A stretch of DNA of 64,000 nt from Rotaria sp. Silwood1 (taxonomy: Eukaryota > Rotifera > Eurotatoria > Philodinida > Philodinidae), in contig CAJNOP010000001.1 of the NCBI GenBank assembly GCA_905250075.1, positions 2,661,272 through 2,725,271 of the forward strand. The letters run 5' to 3'. The notes beneath the pieces are model-generated. The model had not been told where the DNA came from. It was given only the letters and a program-made list of their open reading frames with translations, and made no database searches. Positions 25,090 to 38,332 of this stretch are shown here, one piece after another. Position 1 is the first letter of the stretch. Every line of letters begins with the position of its first letter. The translations under genes and the position numbers were made by a program.

Positions 25090-25433
25090 ACTACTGTCAA
25101 TTTTTCACCTATGGTCAAGTAAGAAAAATATCTATGAGGCGTTTCTTATATAATTTTCAGTTGTCATCTAAGATAATCATAGGAAGAAATTAAAATGAAT
25201 TTAATAAATGAGACTACATTGATACACTTCGAGCGAGTTTTCAAAACTAATCAGTTCAAATATTGAAATTCATGTACTTTAATTTGAAACTTAATAGTTT
25301 TGAAAACTTGCTTTGTATGCATCAATATAGAGTTCATTTTGACTTCTTATTCTCTTAGATAACAACTGAAAATGGTCCATCTTATATGTATTTTCTTACT
25401 TAACATTAGGTGAAATTTCTTTAGTAAGGCCAA
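25090..25433. mobile_element. Foldback element with long inverted arms
   Basis: The left arm (about 25090-25260) and right arm (about 25288-25433) are imperfect reverse complements along most of their length. Examples are TTTCACCTATGGTCAAGTAAGA against TTTCACCTAATGTTAAGTAAGA, TTTTCAGTTGTCATCTAAGA against its partner, and GAGTTTTCAAAACTA near the loop. There is no coding content. It lies between two convergent genes. Confidence 0.75.
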
Positions 25434-25720
25434 AAATATAATGTTACAGCAGGATTTGCTTACGTCATCCATATTAAAAAAAACTTTGAATAAGTTTCTA
25501 CCACTAAGCGAAAAATCAGCTAATTTAAGCGAACTAAAGGTGAGAACTTTTAATTTTCTATCGTAGTGTTATTTACAGTCTATCCAGTACATCGCAACAA
25601 GGAATATTGATATTATAGATAGATATTTTCATAATTTTATACTTTGAAGATTTTCTTTTTTATTTAATCGTATAACATGTTTATACACAAACGTTTTAGT
25701 TTCGTAGAAAGAGAAAAATT

Positions 25721-28469
25721 CTAGAGAATTGATTCTTGTTCAATTGTTTGTGTTTCAATTGTATCTATTTCATTAAGTTGTAAGCTCACGGATTTCTAAA
25801 AAGTTTATAGAAAAAAAAAATCAATGATCAATGGAAAAAAACCGATAAGAAATACTTTATGTTTCCAATAACACGAAAATATGTTTTTCCATGATATTAA
25901 TAATGATTTATCTATCATTTTTGGATCATTTGAACCTATACAACGTACGAATCATTAATATTGGTTTATGAAAAAAAACAAGAAGATTTACCAAAGATAA
26001 ATGATTCTAATAAACTAATAACAACGATAATCACAACAGCATTAAAAGAATACCACATAACAGATATCGAATAAAGTGGTAATAGAAAATTTGAACTATA
26101 TATAATCAACCAATCAAACTTAATTACTCTGATGTAGGAAAGAAAATCACCTTTGACTTTTTGGAATTGCTTGAGTAATGTTAAATGATGACAAACATCC
26201 TTTAACGGACGTTGGTAATCGTCCACCTTTTCCTACTTGTGGTTTAACTGTTAATGTAGCACCAATAAGTACCCATGTTTGAAATAATAAACAACATACA
26301 AAAGCAATAAGAATACTCTAAATATTTTATATTAAAGTCAATAAATTCTATAGAATAAATATATTATAATCATACTCGACTATTTACTCGTGGTACAAAA
26401 AAACCTATTAGAAAAACTCCTAAAATTGGTGCTCCAAATGAACCAGATATTTGAAAAACTATCTATTTCAAATATAAGATAAAAATCAATGAAATACATA
26501 AAATAAATTACCACTATAATATTATTTCCTAAAAAAGATGTCATATATGCTAAAAATACCACAAGAAGACCGATAAATACCGCTAGAAAAAAAAAAAAAA
26601 CAAACAAATATCTTCATAAGAAAATTTTCATATCTACATAATATCTTTGAGATCATCGCTTGTTTTTTATCAGACATTAAATTTTCTGTTGATATTCTTT
26701 TATAAATATCTTCCAGAAAAACAGTTGCTATACTATTTATTCCACTAGATACTGTACTTAATGAAGCACTTAAAACCGAAGCAATAAATAAACCTGTTAA
26801 ACCCGGAAATCTGCCTAATGTTTCAATAATAAATAATGGATAAAGCTAAAGATAAAAAGAGAAATTTTCAATTGAATATTAATGATAAATATTATTATAG
26901 TTTTACTTGATCAGGTTTAGATATTAATTTAGCTTGAAGAGGATCACATTGATTATATTTTGCATATAGAAGACATCCAACAGATGCACAAAGAAAAAGC
27001 ATCATTGTACACATTAGAAAATTTAACCAAGCAACTCTAAGATTAAACAGAAAAAAAAGATTTTATCGATTTTCTTTTTTATCGAAAGGTTAATACTTTT
27101 GTGCAGCTCGTGTACTTTTTACACATAAGTAACGTTGTGCTTGAGTTTGTAAACAAGAATATACAGCTGTAGCATATAGACCACCACCAATAATTACACT
27201 CCAAACAGTATATCGAATCGATGGATCTAATGTAATTCTAATGATTTCAAAACAAAAACATAATAAATTCAACATCTCTTTCAGAGATTTCCATGGCGAT
27301 CTTGCCGCAACGACGTCAGCAATGCAGTAGCTTTATCTTTTCTAGAGTTGCGACGTGGTAGCGGTAGATTTCTAATCGTAATGGAAATCTATGATTTCGT
27401 TTCTTTCTGAATTACATACGTTGAGAATTGAATTCGATTACCATCCATTGCATTTTTAAATACATTTTTTATTCCACCAGCATCATAAAATCCTAAAAAA
27501 AATCAGTAAAAATACTAAGTTTAGACATAAACATATTCATCATACCAATAATAACTGATAAAATAACACCAAGAAACATCATTATCGTTTGTGTAACATC
27601 AGTCCATATAACTGCTTTCATTCCACCCTTCGTAATTCAATTGATTCAATATTTATATATGTTTAATATTTGATTACATACAATACTTGTGTACAGTGTA
27701 CAAATAATTCCACATGATCCAACTGCTAACCATATATGTAAACCAGTTACTTGACTTAATGCTAGACTTGGTCCATATAAAATAACAGCTATATAAAAAA
27801 TCTTAACAAACAAGTAGACTTCTAGGCATTACTAAATTTATTTTGTACTCTACTACTACTAACCGTCACTATCATATAACTAAGTGTTATAACAACACGA
27901 ACTGTTAACGAAAAACGTTGTTCGAGATACTAAAATAATAGAAAATTTTTCTTTTAAATGATTATATCAACTAACATACTGCATAGATACTTAAATTTCC
28001 TATTTGACGAAACATTGGAATAAATAAATTTACTGTAAAATAAGTACCAATAAAATAAGCAAAAACTATAAAATAAGAATATCGATGTTTTAGACTTTAC
28101 ATTGAAAAAAAGAACTTACTCCAATAAATGTACATTGTTCCATATGAATAAATTTCAATTGGAATTCCAAGCAGAGTTGCTGCAGACATCAGACTCGCCA
28201 ATAAACTCATTGCCGTCGGTAAAATCTTGAAATAAAAAATAATATCCGTATAAAATTTACGTTACGACTCGAATTACTTTCATTCTTCCATCAGCAATTA
28301 GAAATTCATTTGTAGTCAATTGTTTTGATCGAAAACAACCTTGATAAATACCAATACCCACCGAAAAACCTGAAATAATCATAAATAAAGAAAAATAAAA
28401 TAAAATAATACTTATTAACTAACCCAAAAGTAAAATCAACATGCCATAATCAATCCAACCGAGATACAT
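25721..28469 (-). CDS. SLC5-family sodium/solute symporter (SMVT/SMCT-like), about 585 aa, 16-17 exons
   Basis: Exons, minus strand: 28469-28424, 28369-28278, 28225-28120, 28065-27980, 27929-27860, 27788-27682, 27627-27546, 27492-27420, 27237-27097, 27036-26907, 26845-26638, 26582-26512, 26462-26376, 26317-25992 (with an internal interruption), 25935-25856, 25795-25721. Phases agree. Family marks include TTNEFLIADGRMKILPTAMS, SAATLLGIPIEIYSYG, GGMKAVIWTDVTQ, SSGINSIATVFLEDIYK and SGSFGAPILGVFLIGFF. This is the sodium:solute symporter fold with multiple plasma-membrane helices. The best fit is the SLC5A5/6/8/12 branch (iodide, vitamins, monocarboxylates); substrate unknown. The frame in 26317-25992 hits TGA unless a stretch ending at 26129 is removed. 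The C-terminus ends ESIL, a class I PDZ-binding pattern. Intron 27419-27238 carries an inverted-repeat insertion. Confidence 0.88.
27286..27389. repeat. Small MITE-like insertion in an SLC5 intron
   Basis: A GC-richer segment of about 104 bp begins AGATTTCCAT (27286) and ends with the exact complement ATGGAAATCT (27389). Similarity continues inwards (CACGTC-type words on both arms). The host intron is 182 nt where its neighbours are about 55. Confidence 0.6.
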
Positions 28470-31169
28470 CTAAAAAGTTCATTGCTTTATATTTCATTAC
28501 GATTTTTTTTAGAACGTCTATTTGACAGACAAACAGATGATATAAAGAAAAAAAGATATGATTAATTATTTGTCATTAGTGCTTAAAAATAAACTAGTCA
28601 AATGTACTTCTTTTTCCTTTTCTTTGAACGTGTTAAATATACCTGTTGACAGAAGAAATAACTTCTCGTATACATATATATATATATTCGATAAACATAT
28701 TATAAAAGAAAAATGACGCCCTTCAATAATAGAGTACGGATTAGTATTGATAAGAAATACTAAGAGTACTACATAGTCACTATACAGGCAAAAAAGAACG
28801 AAAGAAGTACGCAAGATTTATCTTAGTAAATTGCAAAGAAAACATTTGCTTATACAAGTTACAAAAATTATACTAATAGGCTTTAACCATTTATTTTAAT
28901 GTATCTTTGATTGGTTTCAAATGTTTACTATAAGAATAATAGTATAATGGTATTAAAAAGAAGAAACATAGAAGTACATTAGATTGAAATTTGTCGGTAG
29001 AATATTTATGATAGACGTTGTCAATAAATTTAATTGATAATCATTTATTGAGTCTCATATTTGCATATATATTTATAGATATTTCTAAAACAAATCAGTC
29101 GTAATTTATTTGAGAATTTTAAATGTTCGATTCTACAGTCAATATAACTAAGAAAAAAAGACGCCATATATCATATATGAAAGAGTAATATTACATTTCT
29201 GTCTGAAGTGATGGCATTTATCTGAGATATATATTCCAAAAATTTCTTTCACACAATGATAAAAATATATGAATCGAAAAACTCTATAGCAATAAACATT
29301 TTTTAATATAATATCGAAATACAAATTTATGCATAACTCACCAAAAATATGTCAGTACAAGTGATATAAATTTCATGTGTAAGTTAATGTTATACATTAA
29401 AAATTATGCATCAATCTATGTCAGCAATTAAGTTGGCCTGTTTTATGTTGTTGTCATTCATTCTCATTTGATAACTTGATCGATATTTCATCTTACATAT
29501 TTGAGAATGATGTAATATATATATTATAGAATTGAGTGAATAAGTACTATTTTCTCACATTTAAATTGTTACTATTAGTTAATAATTTAGTTAAAATTTA
29601 TTTAACCTCTCTCAAAAATCTAAGTTCGACGATATAGATGAGATATTAATAAAAATTTTCATTGATGTACACCTCATAGGCGTATAGTTGTAAAATGCTC
29701 GCCCTTCTACAGATAATCGATCAGAAAATTTTCAGAAATCAACTGGCAAAACTCGGCTTGCTTTCATTTGAACGAGAATTCTTTCCTACTTCAAATGAGC
29801 GAAAGGATTTTTTTAATCTTTTTTCTCTGTTTCATTTTTTGGATCATTGAAACTTCAAGTCTGGAGTTTCAAGACTATACATATATATATATATTGATTA
29901 AAAAAACCATACTTTTCTAGAATGAAATATGTTAAAGAAAAATTCATCTACAGTTTGATCATTACCGAAAAAGTCAATCTTAAGAAGTTATTTTTTTATA
30001 TAATTTTCCAGTTATTATTTAAAATAAAAGTAGTGCATACATATATTATTTGTCGTTCGAAGCAATTGTCCATGTACACTAGATTATTCTCGTATGAAAT
30101 AGATCACGATAGATGATGCTACCTACCATTGTCTTTATTTTTGTTATACTATTGAACCAAGCATAACAAAATAAGTTTTTCAATTCGCTTGTTGCCGTAT
30201 AAGTTTTCTCAAAAAACCTATAATAATGTTTAGTTTTTACTTAGGTCTGAGTGTGAGTGTGTTTAGGAGTGTCATAAATCTTGAGGAACATTTGGAATTT
30301 GGGATCAAATCTTTGGTATTTGTATTTCAGTTTGGATGTTGACATAAGCTTGTAGTTATTTTTTAGATTTGAGTTTTGGATTTCGAAAAACAGCAACGCT
30401 AATTTGAAATTTCATTACTTATATATACGGACTGTCGATGTGGATGTGGAAAGGTGTTGGTGAAGACAAGATCTACATTCCATACTCTTTTTTGTTTCTA
30501 TGGGAATGATACTTTTATTTCGTATACTATTATAAAGTGGTCTCATTTTGTTATTATGACTTAATTGAAACGTTGCATGACTAGTTTATATAGCATTATC
30601 TATTTTGAAAACTGAAGTGTCTGTTACATTTGAACAACTGAGAATAATCTTCGTTTATCAGACATGAGTAGTCTTTTGTAGATATAACATATGGAAATGA
30701 TCACAATCAGATGTAATTCAGTACTGATAACTTATCTATGATAATTTCCATAAACGAAATTACCGTACTTTGAGCTCATAAAACATTAAAATGTTAATAC
30801 TGTTAGAAGAAATAACAAAATTTTACACATTATTATTTTGCTCTTCATATGTTGATGACGCACTTCTTGCCATTCTTTATTATCTTGCGCATATTAACGC
30901 TGATTTCATGCATTAGACTCCGAAAAGAGTTACTTCGTATAGGATGATCATCATAAAATTTTCGATAGAGAATGAAAAAAAATTAGTTTTTCGTCTGCGG
31001 TTTAATGGACTGTATGAAAGATAGATGAGAATTTGTCGAGCATATTATCGTGTCGATTGTTCGCTTCTCAGATGGCAGCGAACAACGCATTGTTCACATT
31101 ATGAACGGCGAAAAGTACGAGATTATAATATATACCGAAAGAGAAAACGTCAGTTGATATATATTAAAT
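28470..31169. other. 2.7 kb intergenic region
   Basis: Upstream of the SLC5 gene and upstream of the F-box-like pseudogene. AT-rich. A small hairpin lies near 29763-29797 (TCATTTGAA and TTCAAATGA) and a GTGTGAGTGTG tract near 30250. No gene found. Confidence 0.35.
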
Positions 31170-32912
31170 ATGAAGTATAAGACTGCTTACTTACCCGATT
31201 TACCTGATGAATTATTACTTGTTATTATTAAAAAAAATGTCGTCCTATTGATGTTCTTTATTCATTGATGGGAATCAATAGACGACTCGATAGAATGGCA
31301 AGAACTATTGTTCATACTAAATGTTTAAACTTCTCAATAATATCCTCAAGTTGTAGTTTCTGCCCAACTGATGATGTTGTGTTTGATCGATTCTGTTGTC
31401 ATAGATTACTTCAAATATATCATAACTTGAAAGTACTGATTTTTGAACAATCATGTATGAAACGGATTCTTCTTGCTTGCAAATATTCTAACTTCAGTAT
31501 TGTCTCTATTATGAATTATCAACCAACTGCTGCTTCTCATTATTTAACAGGGAAGCAACGTTCTCTAGACATCAGTAGATGACGATATCATCTTCTCAAT
31601 GAAAATCTATGGTACAATGTGAGTTTTTTTTAGAACAATTGTCGATAGCTCGCTTATTTAGAGAACAGATCACAGACACTACTATTACGAACAACAAAAG
31701 AATCGTCGAACGAATTATTCGTAGATGAATGTGCACTTATTTTTGTCTTATGTAAAAAAATTAACTTCATTCAATATGAATATATTTACTAATTGTGAAC
31801 AAACACAACTCTTACTTTATGGTCGACCTCCAAGTACTGGCTCCTCTTCACAATTACGATCTTTATCTGTTAATATGGCAAGTTTCAAGAATTGTCTTTG
31901 TTTACCTGATGGTGGTGTCAATCAATTATCATCATAGACTGTGAATATATTAGTTCTATTGAAAGATCATTCACAATCACTGATGAAATGGTAAGAAAAT
32001 TTAATCTAAAATTCACTATCTATAGTTTAAATTCTTATTACATTAATGATCAATTTTTCTGTAGAATGTTCTGCCAAATCTGAAAGAATTTTCTCTAACC
32101 CGTTATTCACTTACAAATGCTTACGATAGTCGAATAGTATCACTTCTTCGTCGTATGTAGAATTTGCAAGATCTTACTTTATACTTAAATGTACATCAAT
32201 CGACATTCATTGATGGTATTCTTCTAGATGAACAAGTTCTTAATTATATGTCAAAATTAACTATTACATTTACATTTTATATTGTACAATTATTTCTACT
32301 TCTAATACAAATCAATTGTTATCTACTAATGATATTCAAAATACATTCATTGATTGGAAATATTTTTCAATTACTTGTTGTGTTGATTACTTTTCAATTG
32401 GTCTTGGTATTTGTCATATTTATTCTACATCCGTTAAAATAACTCATTTACTGTATTTTACTAATAGTTTTCGTGGTAGTCATTTTCCATTTGTTATCGA
32501 TTTGAAATTGTACGATACTCGTTCATTTGAACATAATTTCTTCGAATAGGTAGCTTGAGCATTTTCATTACTTAAATATTTAACAGTGCATAATTCAAGG
32601 CCACAAGAAAATAAATGTCAACTTGAAATACTTAGCAACAAACAAATATTTTCAATCATTAGTTATGCACATTTGATTAGACTCAATCTTATTAATGCTC
32701 ACATTGATTATGCTGATCAGTTTTTATTTCATACAAAAATACGTTTTCCACGTCTTATTACATTGACGATACTACATGAACAATTAATAACGGTGACGAA
32801 CGATTTCACAAATGATTTAACACGAGTCAATTGTGCACCAGTCAAACGACTATTGACGGTTGAATTGACTGTCTATTCGAGATATTTGCATCTTTATTTT
32901 CCTTTTCTTTGA
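31170..32912 (+). pseudogene. F-box-like protein pseudogene of a rotifer-type family
   Basis: It starts MKYKTAYLPDLPDELLLVII, an F-box-like opening. The frame then shifts near 31230 and continues PIDVLYSLMGINRRLDRMAR up to a stop at about 31580. Further pieces follow in different frames: 32316-32549 (DWKYFSITCCVDYFSIGLG, then SFRGSHFPFVIDLKLYDTRS) and 32586-32912 (LINAHIDYADQFLFHTKI, FPRLITLTILHE). Stops interrupt the joins, for example TAG and TGA shortly after FEHNFFE near 32547. One intron may remain at 31992-32063. Intact relatives would be F-box adaptors of SCF ligases with a leucine-rich C-terminal part. The family assignment is from memory of rotifer proteins. Several lesions make function unlikely. 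Confidence 0.6.
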
Positions 32913-32962
32913 AAAAAAGTTTGTTAAATATATTAGTATATCAAGGCTTAATGTGAGACAGA

Positions 32963-33134
32963 ATTTTTGTTAAAACTATAATTTTTGAAGTAGATAGGGT
33001 TTTTTACCGATTTCGATTCTTTTTTAATAATCTTTTGTATATGTCAATCGACATTTCCAAAAGGATTTTCAAAAAGAACATAAACTATTAAAACAAGTTA
33101 CGTACGTCAAAAACTATAGCTTTAACACAAAAAA
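32963..33134. repeat. Inverted repeat downstream of the F-box pseudogene
   Basis: TTTTTGTTAAAACTATAATTTTTGAAG-like sequence at 32963-32990 is the imperfect reverse complement of 33105-33134 (CAAAAACTATAGCTTTAACA). The arms are about 28 bp and the spacer about 115 bp. Confidence 0.45.
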
Positions 33135-36100
33135 CGAAGCAATCTTCTAATTGAGTTTCGCCAAAAGAATTTTCAAGTTGTCTTTTCTTATAGAATTTTT
33201 AAAAAAGTTTTGTCCCATCTCATGGGATGTCCCATACAGATCTCTGTCATATACTAAAACATAATTGCAATCGATATTTTGAATATGTTACGATTCGTGC
33301 AAAAAAATAATACTATATTCTTATAGCGCCTGATTTTTATCTATTACCTTCTGTATCAATATTTAATCACACATTGAGTATTATTGTTGAGACAGTTACA
33401 AATCATAGGCCTGCTTGCTTTGCATATTTTTTTCAACTAGTTTGTCTAATTTGTCTTGAGTTTAAATCATATTATTTATATATAGAAGTCCATCAAGATG
33501 AGCAATCTCAGCTGCATTTGTGTTTAGGCTAACTTGTTCATGATTATTCAACAATATTATATGATCAATGTCATATTGTTGGTGTGTGCCTATGCCAAGT
33601 TATTATATATGAAATAGTTTCCATTTAATGAACGTAAGATGTTGGTATTAAAACAAACAGAAGCATTCATGCTGCATATCTAAGATTATCTGGCATTAAA
33701 TACTATTTAATGTATACTTGTAAAAAGCATTATGGCAAGATAGATCTCCTCGATTTATTTGAAACAAATAAAAGCTGTATTTCATGAGAATTTAAGTCTT
33801 GCACAATATTTAAAATATTAGTGAAGAAATAATTCAAAATCAAAAGTTTCAATAATACACGATGAGAGACGACGACTCTGAACAATCTCAGAATACAGAA
33901 TAACTTTTCTTGTAAGTGATATGTATGTCAAATACTGACTACAGATATTTTTTTCCAAGAAAAGATGTGTCTATTCTTAGATTGTACTAGTTTACTAGTG
34001 GTAAAATGTATTCTTTATGCTTCGATATATGAACTAAATCGAAATATGAAATTGGCAAAACACTTGATTTGAAAAAGTCCTAAAGATATAGGCAAACTTG
34101 CTATTGCTACCCAAAATCATTGTTATCAAAAAATTAATATGCAATTTGCTCAATTATGAGAAGTAATTATTTGTTTGTAGATAATGTGTTATTAAAGGAA
34201 TTGTTGCGTTCTTTCAGTGAATATTCACAGGACAATTTTTGCTATTATAATAGTTTAATTGAAAAGAGCAAAACCACAGAATAAATATAAGTATACAGAA
34301 AGTAAAAAGCATAAGCACTTTTTCGTTGCAGAAGTCTTATCATTCTGTATCATACAATACATACATCAGAGCCAGTGCCGAGACTGTTTCCATGATTTAA
34401 TTAGTCGGAGAAATATGAAGAAAGGAATGCGTATGCATGGAAATTTTTTGTAACTGTGACTGTGACTGTGAATGTAGAAATGAACTAGATCTACACCCAA
34501 AATTCAAAATTCATTACATCTTCACAGAACAGCAATCTACTGTTTAAAGACAACAACGCCATTTGAGCTTGATACTTTTATGCGTTCCTGAGTTCTTCAA
34601 AAAATGGCTATTCTTCTTTTTTTTTTTGGAAATGGACATTAGACCTTCCCATGTACGCAGAAAAAATTTGGATAAAGATTAGATTGAAATCGATTACTTT
34701 TTTATTAGAACGGCTCAACTGTAATCTATTTGTAATGAAAGTTGTCTTGGTTAAAAACAGATTTCTGTTGATTATTAGTTTTTAATCGTTTTTAGTGGAT
34801 TAAAGTGTTTTAATTGATTATAACCAATAAAAATGACATAAAGTCTTCCTATTACCAAGACAAATTTGATGATAATTGGTTTAGAAAAATTGTGGCATTT
34901 CAGTCGACTTTCTAGTAACAAAAATCAGTTTTAAGCTGATTTTAACCAAAACGTTTTAAATGGGTTGAGTTTTATCTAGTTGATGAATTATGAAAAGTTT
35001 TACAGGGTGTGTAGAATTATTTTTCCAAGGGGATAATGCTGAAATTTTAAATAAAATAAACAACGAATTTTGTACCACATGAAAGTGAGTCGAAAATAGA
35101 ATTCATTAAATCTAACAGTATGTGTACAGACAACAATGAACAAAACTTTTTAGAAAATCCTTAGTTGAAAAAGCATCCATACTTTTTTCAATAGCAATAC
35201 TGTTAGAACGAAATTTTTCAAATAGAATGATAGAGTAAGAACTCTAGGACTTATTCCGTATGTTTTTCTACTTCCTTTAGAAAACGATATTTCTCTTTTA
35301 GATGAGAGAAGCTTGGCCAATATTTGGATATAGACTTTTCCTAGACTCTGTAAAAAAGAAATAGAATAATTCTTTTTCATTCAAATAGTTTGTCATAGGC
35401 CAAAGTACATTCGATACTATTCAAATCACAGACAGCATCACTAATTTTTTCATTGAATACTCACCTTGTTGTGCACTATGGAAGGCTTGGGTGGTCAGAA
35501 TTTCGCCAAAAGCAAAAGTTCGGAGGTCTGCTGGCGAAATTAGGGTGAATTTCAGAAGACTGATACAAAAGAATATTAATATAAGATACATATGAAGACT
35601 GAAGCTAGTATTGTTAAAATATGTATGTCATAACTTACATTCATCTATGCAATCGATGGGAATATTTCAAAACCAAATCAAAATCACAGTCAAATTTGAG
35701 AAAGTCTTATTGGCGGAATTCTTTCACTAAATAAGAAAATTAAGTAAAATACTCTGCAAATAGTCAATAAAATATCCTGTACGATTTACAATCCTCGCTT
35801 CTATTGTCTATTCTTAAGTGTTATCTCAGCGTTAAAATTCAAAATAATTTTTGAAACAAAGTACGACTGCTAGCGACGTCACACGAACAATAAAAACTTC
35901 GTCAAATGGCTAAAACCAATTTGAAATTTCTTGAAATTAATAAAATCTTTTTTAATCAATCTTCTACATTGTTGAAGAAATATATGGATTTACAGAAGCA
36001 TAAAGCAATGTTTTGTGGTTGTAACTATAATTAAAGTATTGAGAATGGCGAACAAAACTAATGATATAATAAGGTTGTTTTAACTATTTAAAAGTGCATC

Positions 36101-36136
36101 TGAGTTCATATACAATCAAATTACGCAGAAAACGAA
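33135..36136. other. 3 kb intergenic region
   Basis: AT-rich, with no exon chain that I can support. It includes GTGACTGTGACTGTG near 34455 and some short inverted matches near 34750-34950. Open frames at 34259-34453 and 35150-35380 look like chance. Confidence 0.35.
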
Positions 36137-38332
36137 ATGCCACCTGTAAAAGATGAACAAACTTCATCATATCCAATGAATACATCGGCACGAATTCAAC
36201 AAATTTTTTCTGAAGTTCAATCACAATTACCAAGTGTTAATTTTGATAATGATGATCAAAATGATGAGAATAATGATGATAATGAAGAAGTAAAACAAAA
36301 AAAATCTTTTTTTTTAATTATTGAAAAATATTCTTTTGTATTTGAATATATACAGATTCTTCAATCAAATATTTCTGAAAATACCGATGCTCTTCTTGAA
36401 TCTTTAATGAATAATAATGTTAATTCATTTCTTACATTACATCCGAAAATTGAAACACCTCAACAACCACCTAGTGTTGAATTACAAATGCGTGTTTCAC
36501 CGAATTTATTTGATAATTCATTACAAAATCAAGAATCATTATCAAAACCATCAGTTCTTTCAATGGATCTTTTCAATAGTATTGATTTTGATAAATTACC
36601 ATCTTTAAATTCAAATCATAATCATTCTCAATATGCAGATATAACACCAACATTTCATCGACCACGGCCAAGTAAGAAAAAAAAAACTCATAGATTAATA
36701 TTCATTTATTAATGAAGTTATATAAGAATAACATTTATATTGTTTGATTATTTTCTAGTTAATCATCATAATTTATCATCACATCAACACACAACAACTA
36801 TAAAAAATCGTGATGATCGTCAAATTCTTGAACGTCTTGCACAACAAGCAAATCGTTTTAATATTAATGAACGGTCACATTCAACACGAGACCATCATCC
36901 ATTTAGAAATTTAGAAGCTGCTTTATATGAAACATCATATGAACATTTTGATCGTCATGGGAAAAGAAGATCCACTGTTGAATCAGCAGTAAGAATTTCA
37001 ATATTTTTTTTTAATTTTCATCTAACATTCTGATAATAATTAAGATCATATATCGAAATGAAAATTCTTTATTAAATTATTTTTTGATATATCAAACTCA
37101 TAAAGATCGATTTCATTATTATTTGTTTTTTAATAAATATCGCGAAGTTTACCTAGATGGAATCATGGCCAAGTATAGAATATCATGAGCTATAAATATT
37201 CTGAATAAATGTTTGATCTCTTAGTTAATTGGCATGAGGATACTGCTTTTTGTAAATCAAACTTATGGTTTTTCTCAGAAGAATTGATTTTTAAATTTTG
37301 CATCGAAATTTTACAAAAACATCAACCTTGACGAAAGTAATTTATTGTAAAAGTATTAGTTAGTTTCACTGTTCCTCTCTATAAAAAAAAAACTTGTTTT
37401 TTCTATTACTCATACACATCGAGAGATTCGATGTTCTTATTTCAGAAGAAAAGCAAATCAAAAGACTTGAGATTTGCACTAGAGATCATTCTAACTAAGG
37501 TTTGCTTCGATGTAGAATTTCAAATTGAAATTAAAAAATCACTTTTCTTGATGATTCTCACGAGAATCACAATTTTCATTTATATACTATCGTAAAAAAT
37601 GGGATATCTCCGCATCATTAAGCTAGGAACTCGAATTTTTGTCTAGCGCATTCATAGCTTCTTAAAGTTTACAGGATGCACATAATTCCAATCAATGGGC
37701 GGACTTCCCTTGTAAGTTTAACATACTATGATAATCTCATTGTATTTGAATAATATTCCTATCATAAATAACTTTTCGTTCTCGATCATATGAATTTATA
37801 TAATTATCGGAAACGATCACACGATTTGAATTATTTACTATTAAAAATCATGATATGAAAAAAATAAAAACACAATCTATTCTATGAAACCATACAACTT
37901 TACATTAATTATATTTAAGAGATTGTTCTATAATTAGAAAAAAAAAAGAACTTTTCCCATTATACTTTGAAATTTTATTAAAATAAAAAAGTACAATCTG
38001 TAAACAAACATAAATGTCTAAAAAAGAAACTCGAATAATTTATTATTGAATTCTTAGATTACTTCTAAATATAGTAGTTTTGACTAAGTTAATTATTTAT
38101 TATTTCCTTTTAGCGTAAAACAATTTATATTGATTTACGTAATTCAAATGTTAAAAAACAAGAAAAATCTCAAGATGAACAACAATCAGCTAATATGATT
38201 AATCCAATTTCACAACAAATACAGTCATCAGAATCCGAAAGTGATGATGATGATCATAATGATGGCATGTTATGGTTTGAACGACGACAACAAGCAAAAA
38301 GACAACAACAATTGAATCCATCAAAACAATAG
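36137..38332 (+). CDS. Uncharacterised, largely disordered protein (305 aa), four exons
   Basis: Exons are 36137-36289, 36356-36671, 36759-36988 and 38114-38332, all phases agreeing. The N-terminal third is acidic and asparagine-rich (NFDNDDQNDENNDDNEE). The middle has SVLSMDLFNSIDFDKLPSL, which resembles a short acidic-hydrophobic activation or docking motif. Exon 3 contains a charged helical region (NRDDRQILERLAQQANRF). Exon 4 begins with a compact motif, RKTIYIDLRN, the best candidate for a conserved site. The tail is acidic (SSESESDDDDHNDG) then glutamine-rich and basic (ERRQQAKRQQQ). No signal peptide or membrane segment. I do not recognise the family; a nuclear or scaffold role is only a guess from composition. 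Intron 3 is 1125 nt and contains an inverted repeat. Confidence 0.75.
37271..37559. repeat. Imperfect inverted repeat in the 1.1-kb intron
   Basis: Arms at 37271-37315 and 37505-37559 match imperfectly as reverse complements (TTGATTTTTAAATTTTGCATCGAAA against the complement of the second arm). No coding content between them. Confidence 0.45.

Noticed and set aside
30250-34470. GTGTGAGTGTG and GTGACTGTGACTGTG tracts as internal telomere-like repeats
   Set aside because: Too short and irregular, and they do not match a consistent telomeric unit.
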